A stretch of 64,000 nt of DNA from Mycobacterium marinum (GTDB lineage Bacteria; Actinomycetota; Actinomycetes; Mycobacteriales; Mycobacteriaceae): positions 5,084,001 through 5,148,000 of the forward strand of contig NZ_CP024190.1 of NCBI RefSeq assembly GCF_003391395.1, given 5' to 3'. The translations under genes and the position numbers were made by a program. The notes under the pieces were generated by a model. It did no database searches. It had not been told where the DNA came from and saw only the letters and a list, made by a program, of their open reading frames with translations. How positions within the stretch are numbered: the stretch's first letter is position 1; each line of letters opens with the position of its first letter. Below, piece after piece: positions 52,901-61,396 of the stretch.

Positions 52901-53236
52901 CAGGCCGTCACAAACTCCGGTTTCGGAAACAACGGAAGCGGCAATTCAGGATTCAACAACACCGGCGACACGAACTCCGGTTTCCACAACGCCAACACGA
53001 GCGCGCTGTTCAGCGGTCACTCGGGTCTGCTCAACGCTGGCGGCAGCCAAAGCGTGGGAATCAACAACACCGGCAGCTTCAACACCGGCCTGTTCAACAC
53101 CGGTTTCCGGACCGCGGGCATCGCCAACTCGGCCACAAACGGCCTCCTTACCGCGACTTCGGGCGTGGCCAACTCGGGCAACAACAGCTCCGGAGGATTC
53201 AATGCCAACCCCGACCAATCGGGGTTCTTCAACTAG
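49919..53236 (+). CDS. PPE-MPTR protein, 1,105 aa, with duplicated MPTR block
   Basis: PPE domain [20 protein letters not shown] (residues 1-180), highly similar to the upstream PPE gene. The MPTR part comes in two successive blocks. Each starts with a non-repeat lead ([21 protein letters not shown]) followed by [13 protein letters not shown] near residues 222 and 700, and each contains a [16 protein letters not shown] segment. The final residues are [11 protein letters not shown]. The ATG is preferred over the GTG directly before it; AGAAGGGG precedes it. It is probably a tandem paralogue of the first PPE, later enlarged by internal duplication. Confidence 0.9.
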   Translation: MNFMMLPPEINSARIFAGAGVGPTLAAAAAWDGLAADLASAAQSFSAITMGLVGEAWQGAAATAMAAAARPYASWLGTAAARAAVTAAQANAAAAVFEAAQAATAHPELVAANRNQLVSLVVSNLFGQNAPAIASTEAAYDQLWAQDVAAMAGYHSGASAVAAQLAPWQQALRTLQNRVAGATTALPSSGPAAAAALPGAAAVGFPVLHIGNIGFANLSVGNIGDYNLGSGNTGSFNLGSGNIGDASLGSGNAGNANLGSGNQGFFNLGSGNTGNINFGSGNRLGSLNFGLGNAVGDANFGWGNAGSSNLGLGNFGSLNWGSGNNGSTNFGSGNTGSLNLGSGNAGDSNVGFGNFGSNNFGFGNNGNNNIGIGLNGDDLIGIGALNSGAGNLGFGNSGTNNIGFFNSGDNNIGFFNSGSGNFGFENAGDINTGFWNGRDTNTGFGNSGLSNFGFGNSGVNNVGAGNGGSSNVGLGNAGLLNTGSFNSGNFNTGDFNSGSVNTGYFNSSGHNTGLGNSGFTNTGFFNSGDLNTGMGSPEDQSVANSGFRNAGSGNSGFNNTGSFSSGFFNSTNSNSGFLNAGGTVNSGINNSGNTNAGIGNLGDDNFGLFNNGTFNTGAGNSSGGAVFPYTSGLFNSGNGSSGVFNAGDEQSGFFGTSGLVRTGTDGLAAATTSGLPALDLPAPNLGIGNAGVGNLGLGNIGDYNLGSGNTGDANFGFGNIGQANLGSGNAGNTNLGSGNIGSTNFGSGNIGALNLGSGNHGDANLGFGNFGDGNIGSGNHGAGNFGSGNTGSRNLGSGNAGSTNFGSGNHGNSNVGLGNFGNNNLGLGNNGSNNIGFGLTGDNLVGIGALNSGAGNLGFGNTGDNNIGLFNSGDNNVGFFNSGDGNFGLANSGDTNTGLWNAGSTNTGFGNAGSADFGFGNAGDRNMGFGNAGAANMGAGNSGSYNAGSFNSGTLNTGDFNGGDHNTGWGNSGNTNTGGINSGDLNTGFGSSADQAVTNSGFGNNGSGNSGFNNTGDTNSGFHNANTSALFSGHSGLLNAGGSQSVGINNTGSFNTGLFNTGFRTAGIANSATNGLLTATSGVANSGNNSSGGFNANPDQSGFFN

Positions 53237-53283
53237 CCCCCGGGCCGCACGCCGCCGCTACGCCACGGCAACCCTGCGATGGT

Positions 53284-53297
53284 GCGGGATCTCCCGC
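53284..53297. terminator. Short hairpin between convergent PPE and PE-hydrolase genes
   Basis: GCGGGA-TC-TCCCGC has perfect 6-bp arms and sits between the two stop codons. It is weak and lacks a T-run. Confidence 0.35.
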
Positions 53298-53300
53298 GGG

Positions 53301-55067
53301 TCAGGGAAGCGGATGTGGTGTCCCGAACAGGATCGTGTCGAGTGCGTACGAGATGACTATTAACTGGAATCCGCCGGCAAGTGTGATCAGTCCCGTGCTG
53401 GCGGCGATCGGATTGCCGATCGCGTTGATCAGTCCCTCTATGGGCTGGCCGTTGATTGCCTGGATCACTCCGTCCAGGAACAGGTTGAGGTTGTAGCTGG
53501 GCAGAGTGAATACAAGCTCACTGGCGATATCCGTGGTCGGCAGCAATGTCGCGTAGGCCGTCGAGAGCGTCTTGACGAAGCCACCCGAGATCGAGCTATT
53601 CGCCGCCTGCACCGCCAAGATGAAGTCCTCGATTGATGAGGCCGGAGATGTCGAAGGCGGCAACGCCGGCGTACCTGCCCATGGCGGATTCGCCGTCAAT
53701 GTGTGCGCTATGTCCGATAGCGGAATGCTGGGCGGCCCCTGGGCTTGGAGCGCAGCGCCCGAGTTGACGATTCCCTGCTGCGTCCCCGCGGCTAGGTGCT
53801 CGGCCACCGTGAGCGGGCTGACCGGCGGGAACAAGCCAAACGGTGTGGGCACATTAGCCGGCCCGGTGTCGTAGCCGTAGGCCGGGTCGCCATAACCCAA
53901 GTTCACCAGCACCCTCAGATTTGGCTCCAGCAGTTCAGCCAGCGGGTCGCCCACGTAGGGGATGAAGCGCAGCGGCGCCAGCAACGGCAGGTGCTCAGTT
54001 GGAATCATGTAGTACGTGCTCTGGGTTGGGCCCTCGGTGGGCAACTGAACGGCTGAGTCGAGCTGCGCCTGCGTGAGATGCTGATAGTCAGCGTGCACGA
54101 ACGGGATACCCATAACTGCGTTGATGTCGGCAAGCAAGTTGATCGGGTAGCGCGGGAAGTCGGCGAAGCCGTCGTATTCGAGCGTGTAACTGACGGTCGG
54201 AAAAGCATTGTCTGGAGTCGCACCGTAGAACGTGAAACCCAAGCTCGGCAACGTGAGGTCGGGGAACCGAGCAAGCACGCCGCCGTTGGGATTCATTGGG
54301 TTGCCGAGCAATACGAAATTGACTTGTGAACTCGTGACGCCTTCGGCCAAGAGCTTCGGCATCACGAGCGAGGAGAGCACCGCGCTTTGGGAGTAGCCCA
54401 AAACAGCGACGGAACTCCCGGCGGGCAGGGCAGCGAGCTGCTGCAGGATAGCGTCGTTGAGTATCGTTGCACCCCGGGCCAGCGATATGTCCAGGGTCAA
54501 ATCCTTGATGCCAGTAAATGGGTATAGCCCGTTGGGGGTGGATACGCCTTGCGGGGCGGTCGCAGAGGGGAAATTCGGCTCGACGTACTTGGTGTAGACG
54601 TCGCTGATGTAGCTTGCCGAAGGTGTCGGCACACCACTTTCACTCAGGATCAACGCGGCCTCAACGGGTTTCAGAGGAGCCCCTGCCAGCAACGCTGTCG
54701 CTGATGCCGCCACACTTTCCGGTCCGCTGAGCACCGGCGCGAACAGGTTCGCGACTGGTTCGGTGAGCCCCGCAAGCGCCTTCACGGCCGCCGCCTCGGC
54801 GCGCACATAGGAGTCGCTGGCCGCGAACAACGTCTGCGCAAACGCATCGTGAAAAGCCGCCGCTTGCCGGCTGACCGCCTGGTACCCCTGGGCGTAGTTG
54901 TCGAACAGCGTCGCTATGGCCTCAGATACCTCATCGGCGGCCGCCGCAGCCAGGCCGGTTGTTGGCCCTGCCACGGCCAGATCAGCTTGATCGATCGCTA
55001 GACCGATTTCAGCCACTTCCGTAGCCGTTGCGGTCATCGCCTGTGGGCTCACGAGCAGATCGGTCAC
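53301..55067 (-). CDS. PE-type protein with PE-PPE (alpha/beta hydrolase) domain
   Basis: The N-terminal 95 residues are a PE domain, but the dipeptide is Pro-Gln (LLVSPQAMTATATEV). A YVRAE export-type motif follows near residue 87. From about residue 150 comes a serine hydrolase of the PE-PPE family, with the nucleophile elbow GYSQSA near residue 225 and the conserved SYISDVYTKYVEP, LGNPMNPNGG and YGDPAYGYDTG segments. It is 588 aa from a GTG. Esterase or lipase activity at the cell surface is expected, as for relatives such as M. tuberculosis PE-PPE hydrolases. The C-terminal ~80 residues are hydrophobic. Confidence 0.9.
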   Translation of the reverse strand: MTDLLVSPQAMTATATEVAEIGLAIDQADLAVAGPTTGLAAAAADEVSEAIATLFDNYAQGYQAVSRQAAAFHDAFAQTLFAASDSYVRAEAAAVKALAGLTEPVANLFAPVLSGPESVAASATALLAGAPLKPVEAALILSESGVPTPSASYISDVYTKYVEPNFPSATAPQGVSTPNGLYPFTGIKDLTLDISLARGATILNDAILQQLAALPAGSSVAVLGYSQSAVLSSLVMPKLLAEGVTSSQVNFVLLGNPMNPNGGVLARFPDLTLPSLGFTFYGATPDNAFPTVSYTLEYDGFADFPRYPINLLADINAVMGIPFVHADYQHLTQAQLDSAVQLPTEGPTQSTYYMIPTEHLPLLAPLRFIPYVGDPLAELLEPNLRVLVNLGYGDPAYGYDTGPANVPTPFGLFPPVSPLTVAEHLAAGTQQGIVNSGAALQAQGPPSIPLSDIAHTLTANPPWAGTPALPPSTSPASSIEDFILAVQAANSSISGGFVKTLSTAYATLLPTTDIASELVFTLPSYNLNLFLDGVIQAINGQPIEGLINAIGNPIAASTGLITLAGGFQLIVISYALDTILFGTPHPLP

Positions 55068-55537
55068 TGCCAATCCTTCCTTAGCGCTGGAACTGGGCAT
55101 AGCACGCTGGCCACGGTCACAAGCTGAGCAGCGCTGGGGATCTCAACTTCTTCCGGCGCCGCCAGGCCACGAACACCCGCCCCGCATGCAGGTCCGCATA
55201 CGTGGTTACGTCCTTGGCCAAAATCCTTGAATCGCAGTCGAACATCGATATTCAAGCGTTCTCGTTGTGGGCACTGATCCGTCTTCCGCCGGTGTCCCTA
55301 CCTGGCCGATGTCAGGGTTTGGTTATCGTTCTCGCGTCGACAACCAGACCGACCCGATCGACGTCCATCGCCGTCAGTCGGTTCGTCCTTTCCCTGGTCA
55401 TGGCGGGGCACCGTGCATCGATTAAACAGCCAAGCCCTCTATGAATTCTCAACACTGCTTGAATTGGCCTGATGCCGCGGCTATTGCCACGGGACCGCTA
55501 CCCGGTGGTCTGAAGAACTTGCGGCCTATGCGATGCC
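55068..55537. other. Intergenic region between the PE hydrolase and the P450 remnant
   Basis: No intact gene. The right end (about 55449-55537) still encodes, in another frame of the - strand, IGRKFFRPPGSGPVAI, which looks like the last strand of a P450 (FRxPxxLPV). The rest shows no recognisable coding or repeat structure. Confidence 0.5.
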
Positions 55538-56565
55538 CTAGGACGGATCGAACACGACCCGCATCTCGAGCCGGGCCAGGTGCATGCCGAGGCAGACGTG
55601 GACCCCATGCCCGAAGCCGATATGCGCCCTCACCGGGCGCAAGATGTCGAAGCGATCCGGATCGGAGTAACGGTCCTCTTGCCGGTTGGCGGCGCCCAAC
55701 ATCGGCATCACCGAGGATCCGGCGGGGATGGGCACCCGGCTGATGGTCAGCAGCGGCGACTCCCAGCGCACCGCCTCCTCGATCGCCTGCGGCACCAGTG
55801 ACCGATCGGCGCGAACCGCGTCGAGTTGATCCGCATTGCTCAGCAAGCCGTAGAGCAGGTTGCCCAATGAGCGGTAGGTGGTTTCGACGCCGGCCGGAAG
55901 TAGCAGTCGCAGAACGAAAAGATCTCCTCATCGGAGAGTTTCTCCCCGTCGATCTGCGCTTGTGCCAGCTCGCTGATCAGATCGTCGCGGGGCTGTTGGC
56001 GCCGTGCGGTCAGAATCGGAGCGAAGTAGTCCTGCAGCGCCGCCGCTGCTGCGCGCCCCCGCTGCGGGTTGACGGTGAAGCTCAGCAGCGAGATCGACCA
56101 ACGCTGAAATTGTGGATAGTCCTCGCGCGGCAGCCCGAGCAGCCCTGCGATGATCTGGGTGGGATAGGGAAAGGTGAATTCCTTCACCAAATCGGCACGG
56201 CCGCGGGCGACGAGCCGGTCGATCAGGCTATTGCCCACCCGGCCGACCAGCTCGTCCTCCCAGCGCGCCAATGCTTTCTGCGAGAACGCTTTTGCCATCA
56301 AAGCCCTATGCCGACCGTGCTCGGGCTCGTCCATCCCGAGCATGACATGGCTGCCCAGCACGTCACCGAAAGCGTCGATGATGATGGCCGAGGAGAACGT
56401 CTCGTTGTCACGCAACAGCTGAGCGACGTCCTCATGGCGGTAGACGATGAAAACCGGCTTGGACTGCTCGTGCGGCATGGCCGAGAAGTCGATGCGTTGC
56501 ACTGGTTCCTCGCGCCGCAGCCGGGCCAACTCGGTGCAGGGGTCCCGGACGTCACCAGAGACCAC
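55538..56565 (-). pseudogene. Cytochrome P450, frameshifted and 3'-truncated
   Basis: The first part from the GTG at 56565 reads as a normal P450 through the HGRHRALMAKAFS region to EEIFSF, then goes out of frame at about 55911. Adding one C (TTCTGCG to TTCCTGCG) restores RLLLPAGVETTYRS, the I-helix. The second frame carries the ERR-type helix and the heme loop FGHGVHVCLGMHLARLE with its Cys. It stops at VVFDPS, about 40 residues early, and a last-strand remnant appears in another frame beyond. The ALDH stop lies 58 bases upstream in the same frame. The substrate is unknown. Confidence 0.85.
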
Positions 56566-56622
56566 ATCGTCGAAGGCCCCGAAGTCTTCAAGATCATCGA
56601 ACAGCTGAAAAACGCGACTCCC

Positions 56623-58116
56623 TTATCCGGCCGGATAACCCACCGATTTGATCTGGGTGTACTGGTCGAACCCCGCGACACCGTTCTGTCGTCCCACCCC
56701 GCTGTCCTTGTATCCGCCGAACGGTGTGTCAGCCCCGTAGGGAGCACCGCCGTTGACGCCTATGAAGCCGGCCCGCAGCCGCCGGGCCACCGCCAGGGAG
56801 TGTTCCAACGAACCCGACATCACGTTGCCGGCCAACCCGTACACGCTGTCATTGGCGATCCGGATCGCGTCTTCTTCGGTGTCGAATGGGATCACCGAAA
56901 GCACCGGGCCGAAGATCTCTTCCTGGGCGATGGTCATGGAGTTATCGACGTCAACGAAAAGCGTTGGCCGCACATAGAATCCCCGGTCGAAACCGGTCGG
57001 CGCATCCGGCCCGCCAACCAGGCACGTGGCGCCCTCTTCGACACCCTTGTTGATGTAGCCGAGCACGCGCTTGCGTTGTTTGGCCGAGATCACCGGACCA
57101 CACAGGGTCGCGGGGTCCTGGGGATCGCCCGGCATGACGTTGTCGTAGATGCTCTTGAGGATCGCCACCCCTTCGTCGTAGCGCGATCGCGGCAACAGCA
57201 TCCGGGTCGGGTTGGCGCAGCCCTGCCCAGCATGCATGCAGGGGGCGATGCCGATTGCGCACGCCAGCCCGAATTCGGCGTCTTCCAAGACGATGGTGGC
57301 CGACTTACCCCCCAGCTCCAAGAACAGCCGCTTCATGGTGGCCGCACCTTTTTCCATGATGTGTTTGCCGACAGCGGTCGAGCCGGTGAACGAGATCATG
57401 TCGACCTTGGGCGAAAGGGTGAGCTCCTCCCCCACCAAGTGGTCCGAGGCGGTGACCACGTTGACGACCCCCGGTGGAATGTCCGTCTTTTCCGCGATCA
57501 GCCGGCCCAGGAGGGTCGCGTTGAACGGGGTGTCCGGCGCCGGTTTGAGCACCACGGTGTTGCCAGTGCCCAGCGCCTGGCCGAGCTTGTTAATGGTGAC
57601 TTCGAACGGGAAATTCCACGGCACGATCGCACCCACCACACCGACGGGCTCCCGCCAGACTTTGCGGGTGGTCAGTTGACCGGTGATGCTGACCAGCACG
57701 TCGCCCAGGTCGGTCTCCCACGGGTATTCGTCGATCAGCTTGGCGGGATAGCGCAGCGCGTCGGCTAGCGGCGCATCCAACTGGGGCCCGAAGGTGATCG
57801 CGCGAGGCGCCCCGGCCTCGAGAATGAGTTCTTCACGTAGCTCTTCCCGTTCGGCCTCGATGGCCTGCTGGAGTTGCTCGAGACAGCGCTTGCGCAACGC
57901 ATGGTTGGTTGACCAGTCGGTCTCATCGAACGCCCGTCGGGCCGCGTCGACGGCGCGGCGCATGTCGGCTTTCGACGCGTCGGCGACTTCCCCTAGCGGC
58001 TCCTCGGTGGCCGGGTTGATATTGGTGAAGGTGCCGGCCTGGCCGTCGACGAGCTTGCCGTCGATCATCATCTTGGACTCGAACCGAACCTCGACAGCCT
58101 CGGTGGTGTCAGCCAT
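56623..58116 (-). CDS. Aldehyde dehydrogenase
   Basis: NAD(P)-dependent ALDH superfamily. VPWNFPF is near residue 170, FTGSTAVGKHIM near 245, the general base Glu in LELGGKSA near 265 and the nucleophile Cys in AGQGCANPTR near 300. EEIFGPVLSVIPF follows near 400. It is 497 aa from the ATG giving MADTTEAVEVRFES. Its start overlaps the end of the SDR gene by eight bases. With the SDR and the former P450 it forms an alcohol-aldehyde-acid oxidation set for a hydrophobic compound (inference). Confidence 0.93.
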   Translation of the reverse strand: MADTTEAVEVRFESKMMIDGKLVDGQAGTFTNINPATEEPLGEVADASKADMRRAVDAARRAFDETDWSTNHALRKRCLEQLQQAIEAEREELREELILEAGAPRAITFGPQLDAPLADALRYPAKLIDEYPWETDLGDVLVSITGQLTTRKVWREPVGVVGAIVPWNFPFEVTINKLGQALGTGNTVVLKPAPDTPFNATLLGRLIAEKTDIPPGVVNVVTASDHLVGEELTLSPKVDMISFTGSTAVGKHIMEKGAATMKRLFLELGGKSATIVLEDAEFGLACAIGIAPCMHAGQGCANPTRMLLPRSRYDEGVAILKSIYDNVMPGDPQDPATLCGPVISAKQRKRVLGYINKGVEEGATCLVGGPDAPTGFDRGFYVRPTLFVDVDNSMTIAQEEIFGPVLSVIPFDTEEDAIRIANDSVYGLAGNVMSGSLEHSLAVARRLRAGFIGVNGGAPYGADTPFGGYKDSGVGRQNGVAGFDQYTQIKSVGYPAG

Positions 58117-59008
58117 GTTTGTCGCTCTCTGTAGATGGGACGCTCCGCAGAGCACCGGGCGGCGGGATGCCCATCACCAGTCGGGCCACCCTATGGGAAG
58201 CCTTACCGGAAAGCAGCCGGTTGGCAACCACCAGCATGCGGGCATCCTGGCCCACCGCGTGGCGGGTGAACGGCGCCCGGTCTTCGACGGCTCTGGCCAG
58301 ATGTCGCGCGAACCGATCTGGCTCGGCCGCGAACCGCATCGCGAAGCGGCCCCGGCGCTCGATCGCGGCATGATGAGCCGCGTAGGGTCCGGCGAAGTCG
58401 CGGTGGTCCGACGTCCCGGCGTCGGTGATGATGTCGGTGTTGAAGGTTCCGGTCACCAGGACTGTGACGCCCAAACCGAAGGGCGCCACCTCGCCGGCCA
58501 ACGATTCTGCCCAGCGTTCCAGTGCCCCTTTGGCCGCAGAGTAGGCCGCAATCTCCGGCATCCCCCGCACGCCGGCCTGACTCGAGATCATGACGATCCG
58601 TCCGCGGCCTGCGGTACGCATCGCGGGTAACAAGGCCTTGGTCAACTGCACTGGCCCCAGCACATGGGTAGCGAACATCCGCTCCCACAGCTCGATCGGT
58701 GTCTCCTCGACCGTGCCCGCCGCGGAGATGCCCGCATTGTGCACCAGCACCCGGGGAGCCCCGACGGCCTCTTCGATCACCTTGGCCGCCGCCGCTACCG
58801 ACGCGGCGTCGGTCAGGTCCAACTGGACCGGTATCAGTCGCGAATCATCGACCACCCCAGCGACCTTGGCACGCAATTGGGCCATGCCCGACTCCGGTGC
58901 ACGCATAGCCGCCAGCACCCGCCAACCCTGCCGATACATCTGCGCCACCGATGCCAGGCCGAGCCCGCGAGAGGCGCCCGTAATCACGATGGCCTTGGGC
59001 TCACCCAT
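58109..59008 (-). CDS. Short-chain dehydrogenase/reductase
   Basis: Classical SDR: TGASRGLGLAS at residues 10-20, NAG at about 90, catalytic Ser in MISSQAG and Tyr/Lys in YSAAK (about 158-162). A C-terminal extension has ARHLARAVEDRAPFTRHAVG. It is 299 aa from the ATG giving MGEPKAIVITGAS; upstream GTG starts would add up to 22 residues. It overlaps the ALDH gene and lies downstream of the truncated gene at 59.1-59.6 kb on the same strand. The substrate is unknown. Confidence 0.9.
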   Translation of the reverse strand: MGEPKAIVITGASRGLGLASVAQMYRQGWRVLAAMRAPESGMAQLRAKVAGVVDDSRLIPVQLDLTDAASVAAAAKVIEEAVGAPRVLVHNAGISAAGTVEETPIELWERMFATHVLGPVQLTKALLPAMRTAGRGRIVMISSQAGVRGMPEIAAYSAAKGALERWAESLAGEVAPFGLGVTVLVTGTFNTDIITDAGTSDHRDFAGPYAAHHAAIERRGRFAMRFAAEPDRFARHLARAVEDRAPFTRHAVGQDARMLVVANRLLSGKASHRVARLVMGIPPPGALRSVPSTESDKHG

Positions 59009-59074
59009 GCGCCGGCCCGCAGCGTCCACCGTCGCCCGGTGCCACCACCTCGGGGCGCCCGTGTGGCTGGGCAC

Positions 59075-59599
59075 TCATCCAGGTGGACCAGACGCCAACC
59101 GAATACGGTCCCGGTTGACCGTTACGTTCGTAAAATCCCTGCGGGTCATAGACTTTGGCTTCGGGTAGGGGGGATCCGCGATTGGGTCGTGGCCGCGCGC
59201 GACGGCCAGCGCGTCGCTCGGCGATTCACTGCGTGCGGCGATATCCCCGTCGATCAGGTTTCGCATGGACGGGGGTAGCCAGCCCTCATTCGCGGCGAGT
59301 GCCCGGTTCGCATCTATTGCCAGATAGCGCTTGGCCAACGCGGGGCGCCGCCCCAGTACCCGCAGCACACCCGGTTCCAGACTGCCCGCGGCGAGCATTG
59401 CCGCTTGCACAACCAGCGACTCGAGCTGATTACGTTCCGGCAGCTCGGTGTCGACGAAAATCGCGCGGCCATTCGTCCAGGCCAGCGCTCCGCTGGCCGC
59501 CGCGCAAACACGCAGCCGACCGGCGATGGCCGAGGCCAGCGAGCTCCAGCGCGCCAGCCGATCCGAGCTCGGTTGGTCGTCGGTTAAGCGGTCGGTCAT
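59075..59599 (-). CDS. Hypothetical protein, probably truncated (NorD/CobT-like N-terminus?)
   Basis: 174 aa. Residues 10-125 look folded and conserved (RLARWSSLASAIAGRLRV, WTNGRAIFVDTELP, VVQAAMLAAGSLEP, GWLPPSMRNLIDG). They recall the N-terminal part of larger VWA-type NorD/CobT proteins; this is a faint resemblance only. The last 40 residues are unlike a domain end (YPKPKSMTRRDFTNVTVNRD). No VWA domain follows, so a deletion has probably removed the 3' part. It is first in the SDR-ALDH-P450 unit, with a shared AT-rich motif 24 bases upstream. Confidence 0.6.
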   Translation of the reverse strand: MTDRLTDDQPSSDRLARWSSLASAIAGRLRVCAAASGALAWTNGRAIFVDTELPERNQLESLVVQAAMLAAGSLEPGVLRVLGRRPALAKRYLAIDANRALAANEGWLPPSMRNLIDGDIAARSESPSDALAVARGHDPIADPPYPKPKSMTRRDFTNVTVNRDRIRLASGPPG

Positions 59600-59622
59600 C
59601 GTCGTTACGCCCGGCGTTCTTG

Positions 59623-59648
59623 TTGACCAAATATCTGTTCCAACTTAG
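59623..59648. promoter_or_regulatory. AT-rich motif, copy 1 (upstream of the SDR-ALDH-P450 unit)
   Basis: TTGACCAAATATCTGTTCC followed by AACTTAG. The core CCAAATATnTGTTCC recurs before the SDR gene at 62.8 kb, and a looser copy precedes the double TetR gene. It is a likely operator for that TetR protein. Confidence 0.6.
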
Positions 59649-59743
59649 GGTCCGGCTCCCGGCGCGGTCAATGGGCCGGGCAGCAACAGCCGAGCTACTG
59701 TCGCCCGGACCTGCAAGGCCGTGACTTCGAGCCGACCGGCGCG

Positions 59744-60913
59744 CTATCCGATTCCCGTCCTGGGCACCACGCTGGGCCGGGACTGTATTGGGTTCGGGCT
59801 GGCACCGCCTCGGCCCAGCATTCCACCGGGCATCCCGCCACCGGCACCCGCACCCGCACCCATCGGCATCGGCATCATCGGCATTCCGGCGGGTCGTCCC
59901 GCCGCGGCCATCTCAGCCTCGTTGGCGACACCGGCCGGGCCCAACCCCGCCATCGCCGAGCTAGCCATCCGAGAGGGCATCGATCCCTCCCAGGTCGGCG
60001 GAACCGATACCGCGCCGACCATCCGCGCTTTGCCCAACCCGGCCGAAATCGATGAACCCAGCCCCGCCCCGCCCATCGCCTTCACTCCGCTGACCGGTGC
60101 GTCCACCAACTTCGCTGCGCTCGCGGGGATTCCGGCGGCGGTTGCGCCGGCCACCCCGGCGGTCGACCCGCGCAGCGAACTACTCATCAGGTTCATCAGC
60201 GGTGACATCGCCATGCTGAACGGGTACATCAGCATCGACGCATTCTGCAGTGGCAATGACTGCAGCGTCGTCAGCGCCGCCGGGACGGCCGCCATGACGC
60301 TTTGCACCGGTGTGGCGAGCGCCGAGGAGGCGGATGTGACCATCCCGAACGCCTGCGTTCCGATCTGGGATGCCAATCCCGCCAGGTCCACGGGCGGCAG
60401 ACTGAACGGCACCAGGGCGGCCGCCACCGACGACGCCCCACCGTGATAACCCACCATGGCTGCGACATCCTGGGCCCACATCTCCAAGTAGTCGAATTCG
60501 TTGGCCGCAATCGCGGGTGTGTTCTGGCCCAGAATATTGGTTGCCACCAACGACACCAACGACATCCGGTTGGCGGTGACGGCAGCCGGGTGCACGGTCG
60601 CCGACAGTGCGGCTTCAAACGCCGTCGCCGCCGTCCGAGCCTGATTGGCCGCCGACTCGGCCTGGCCCGCCGCTGCGCTCAGCCAGCCCACATACGGTGC
60701 CGCGGCGGCCGCCATCGACACCGACGCCGGACCAGACCAAGACCCACTGGACAGCCCCGAGACGACCGAATCAAATGATGACGCCGACGCATACAGATCC
60801 TGCGCCAACCCTTCCCAGGCCGACGCCGCGGCGAACAGCGGCCCCGAGCCCGCGCCGGAGAATATCCGAGTCGAATTTATCTCTGGCGGTAACCAAGCAA
60901 AGTCCAACATCAT
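59744..60913 (-). CDS. PPE-SVP family protein
   Basis: The PPE domain begins [20 protein letters not shown] (residues 1-180), with SWSG near residue 57 and [16 protein letters not shown] near 155. The SVP motif [11 protein letters not shown] is near residue 310, which places it in the PPE-SVP subgroup. The C-terminus is Met/Gly/Pro-rich. It is 389 aa from the ATG at 60913; GTG at 60916 and ATG at 60910 are alternatives. No PE partner or ESX gene is adjacent. It lies between the catabolic unit and its putative regulator. Confidence 0.9.
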   Translation of the reverse strand: MMLDFAWLPPEINSTRIFSGAGSGPLFAAASAWEGLAQDLYASASSFDSVVSGLSSGSWSGPASVSMAAAAAPYVGWLSAAAGQAESAANQARTAATAFEAALSATVHPAAVTANRMSLVSLVATNILGQNTPAIAANEFDYLEMWAQDVAAMVGYHGGASSVAAALVPFSLPPVDLAGLASQIGTQAFGMVTSASSALATPVQSVMAAVPAALTTLQSLPLQNASMLMYPFSMAMSPLMNLMSSSLRGSTAGVAGATAAGIPASAAKLVDAPVSGVKAMGGAGLGSSISAGLGKARMVGAVSVPPTWEGSMPSRMASSAMAGLGPAGVANEAEMAAAGRPAGMPMMPMPMGAGAGAGGGMPGGMLGRGGASPNPIQSRPSVVPRTGIG

Positions 60914-61396
60914 CACACCCCAAACCGTTCAGCCGCCCCAACGACCCGGACAACTCGCCTGTCGACAACCTCCGCAACTGCATTTGACCCCTTAGGCAAC
61001 AGTCGCCATTCGGCGACAATTGCCAATACGGCCAGATGCTAGGACGGGGTCGGCGCCGGCGTCCGGGCTTTCACATGGGACCCTGCTGTCAATAGCCTGC
61101 CAAGCCGCTGTCAGCTCGGCCGGGACCCTCTCACCGGGCGTGCGCCGGCTACGCCGCGCCAGCGCAGTCAGCAAGATCAAACCACGGGCCGGGCCGCCCC
61201 TGGCGCAAGTCGCTGCAAGCCGATCGCGCGGCCAACCGGCAGTTCGACAGGACCGGGCAGCCGGCCCGCACCGGCACGCTCGTGACCACTGTCCGAGCAC
61301 CCAGTCTGCTAGATTTAACAAAAATTTGGTTGGCAGGAGGGACGAAGGCATATGTTTGCTAGGTCGCAATTCTGCCGACCCATACACCGGTAGCCT
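60914..61396. other. Divergent intergenic region, PPE / double TetR
   Basis: About 480 bases without a supportable gene. The right end contains AT-rich motif copy 3 and an AGGAGGG stretch at 61336-61342 that is too far from the TetR ATG to serve as its ribosome site. Confidence 0.55.
61314..61331 (-). promoter_or_regulatory. AT-rich motif, copy 3 (upstream of the double TetR gene)
   Basis: Read on the - strand it is AACCAAATTTTTGTTAAA, matching AACCAAATATATGTTCCCC at 62.75 kb in the AACCAAAT and TGTT parts. It is 65 bases before the TetR ATG, so autoregulation is plausible. It is the weakest of the three copies. Confidence 0.45.

Noticed and set aside
55202..55444. Possible transposase remnant between the PE hydrolase and P450 remnant
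   Set aside because: Neither strand gives a recognisable transposase motif, terminal inverted repeats or target duplication.
55798..57768. A 656-residue + strand frame across the P450 and ALDH genes
   Set aside because: Overlaps two genes with clear catalytic motifs on the other strand; Arg/Gly/Gln-rich with no domain and no ribosome site.
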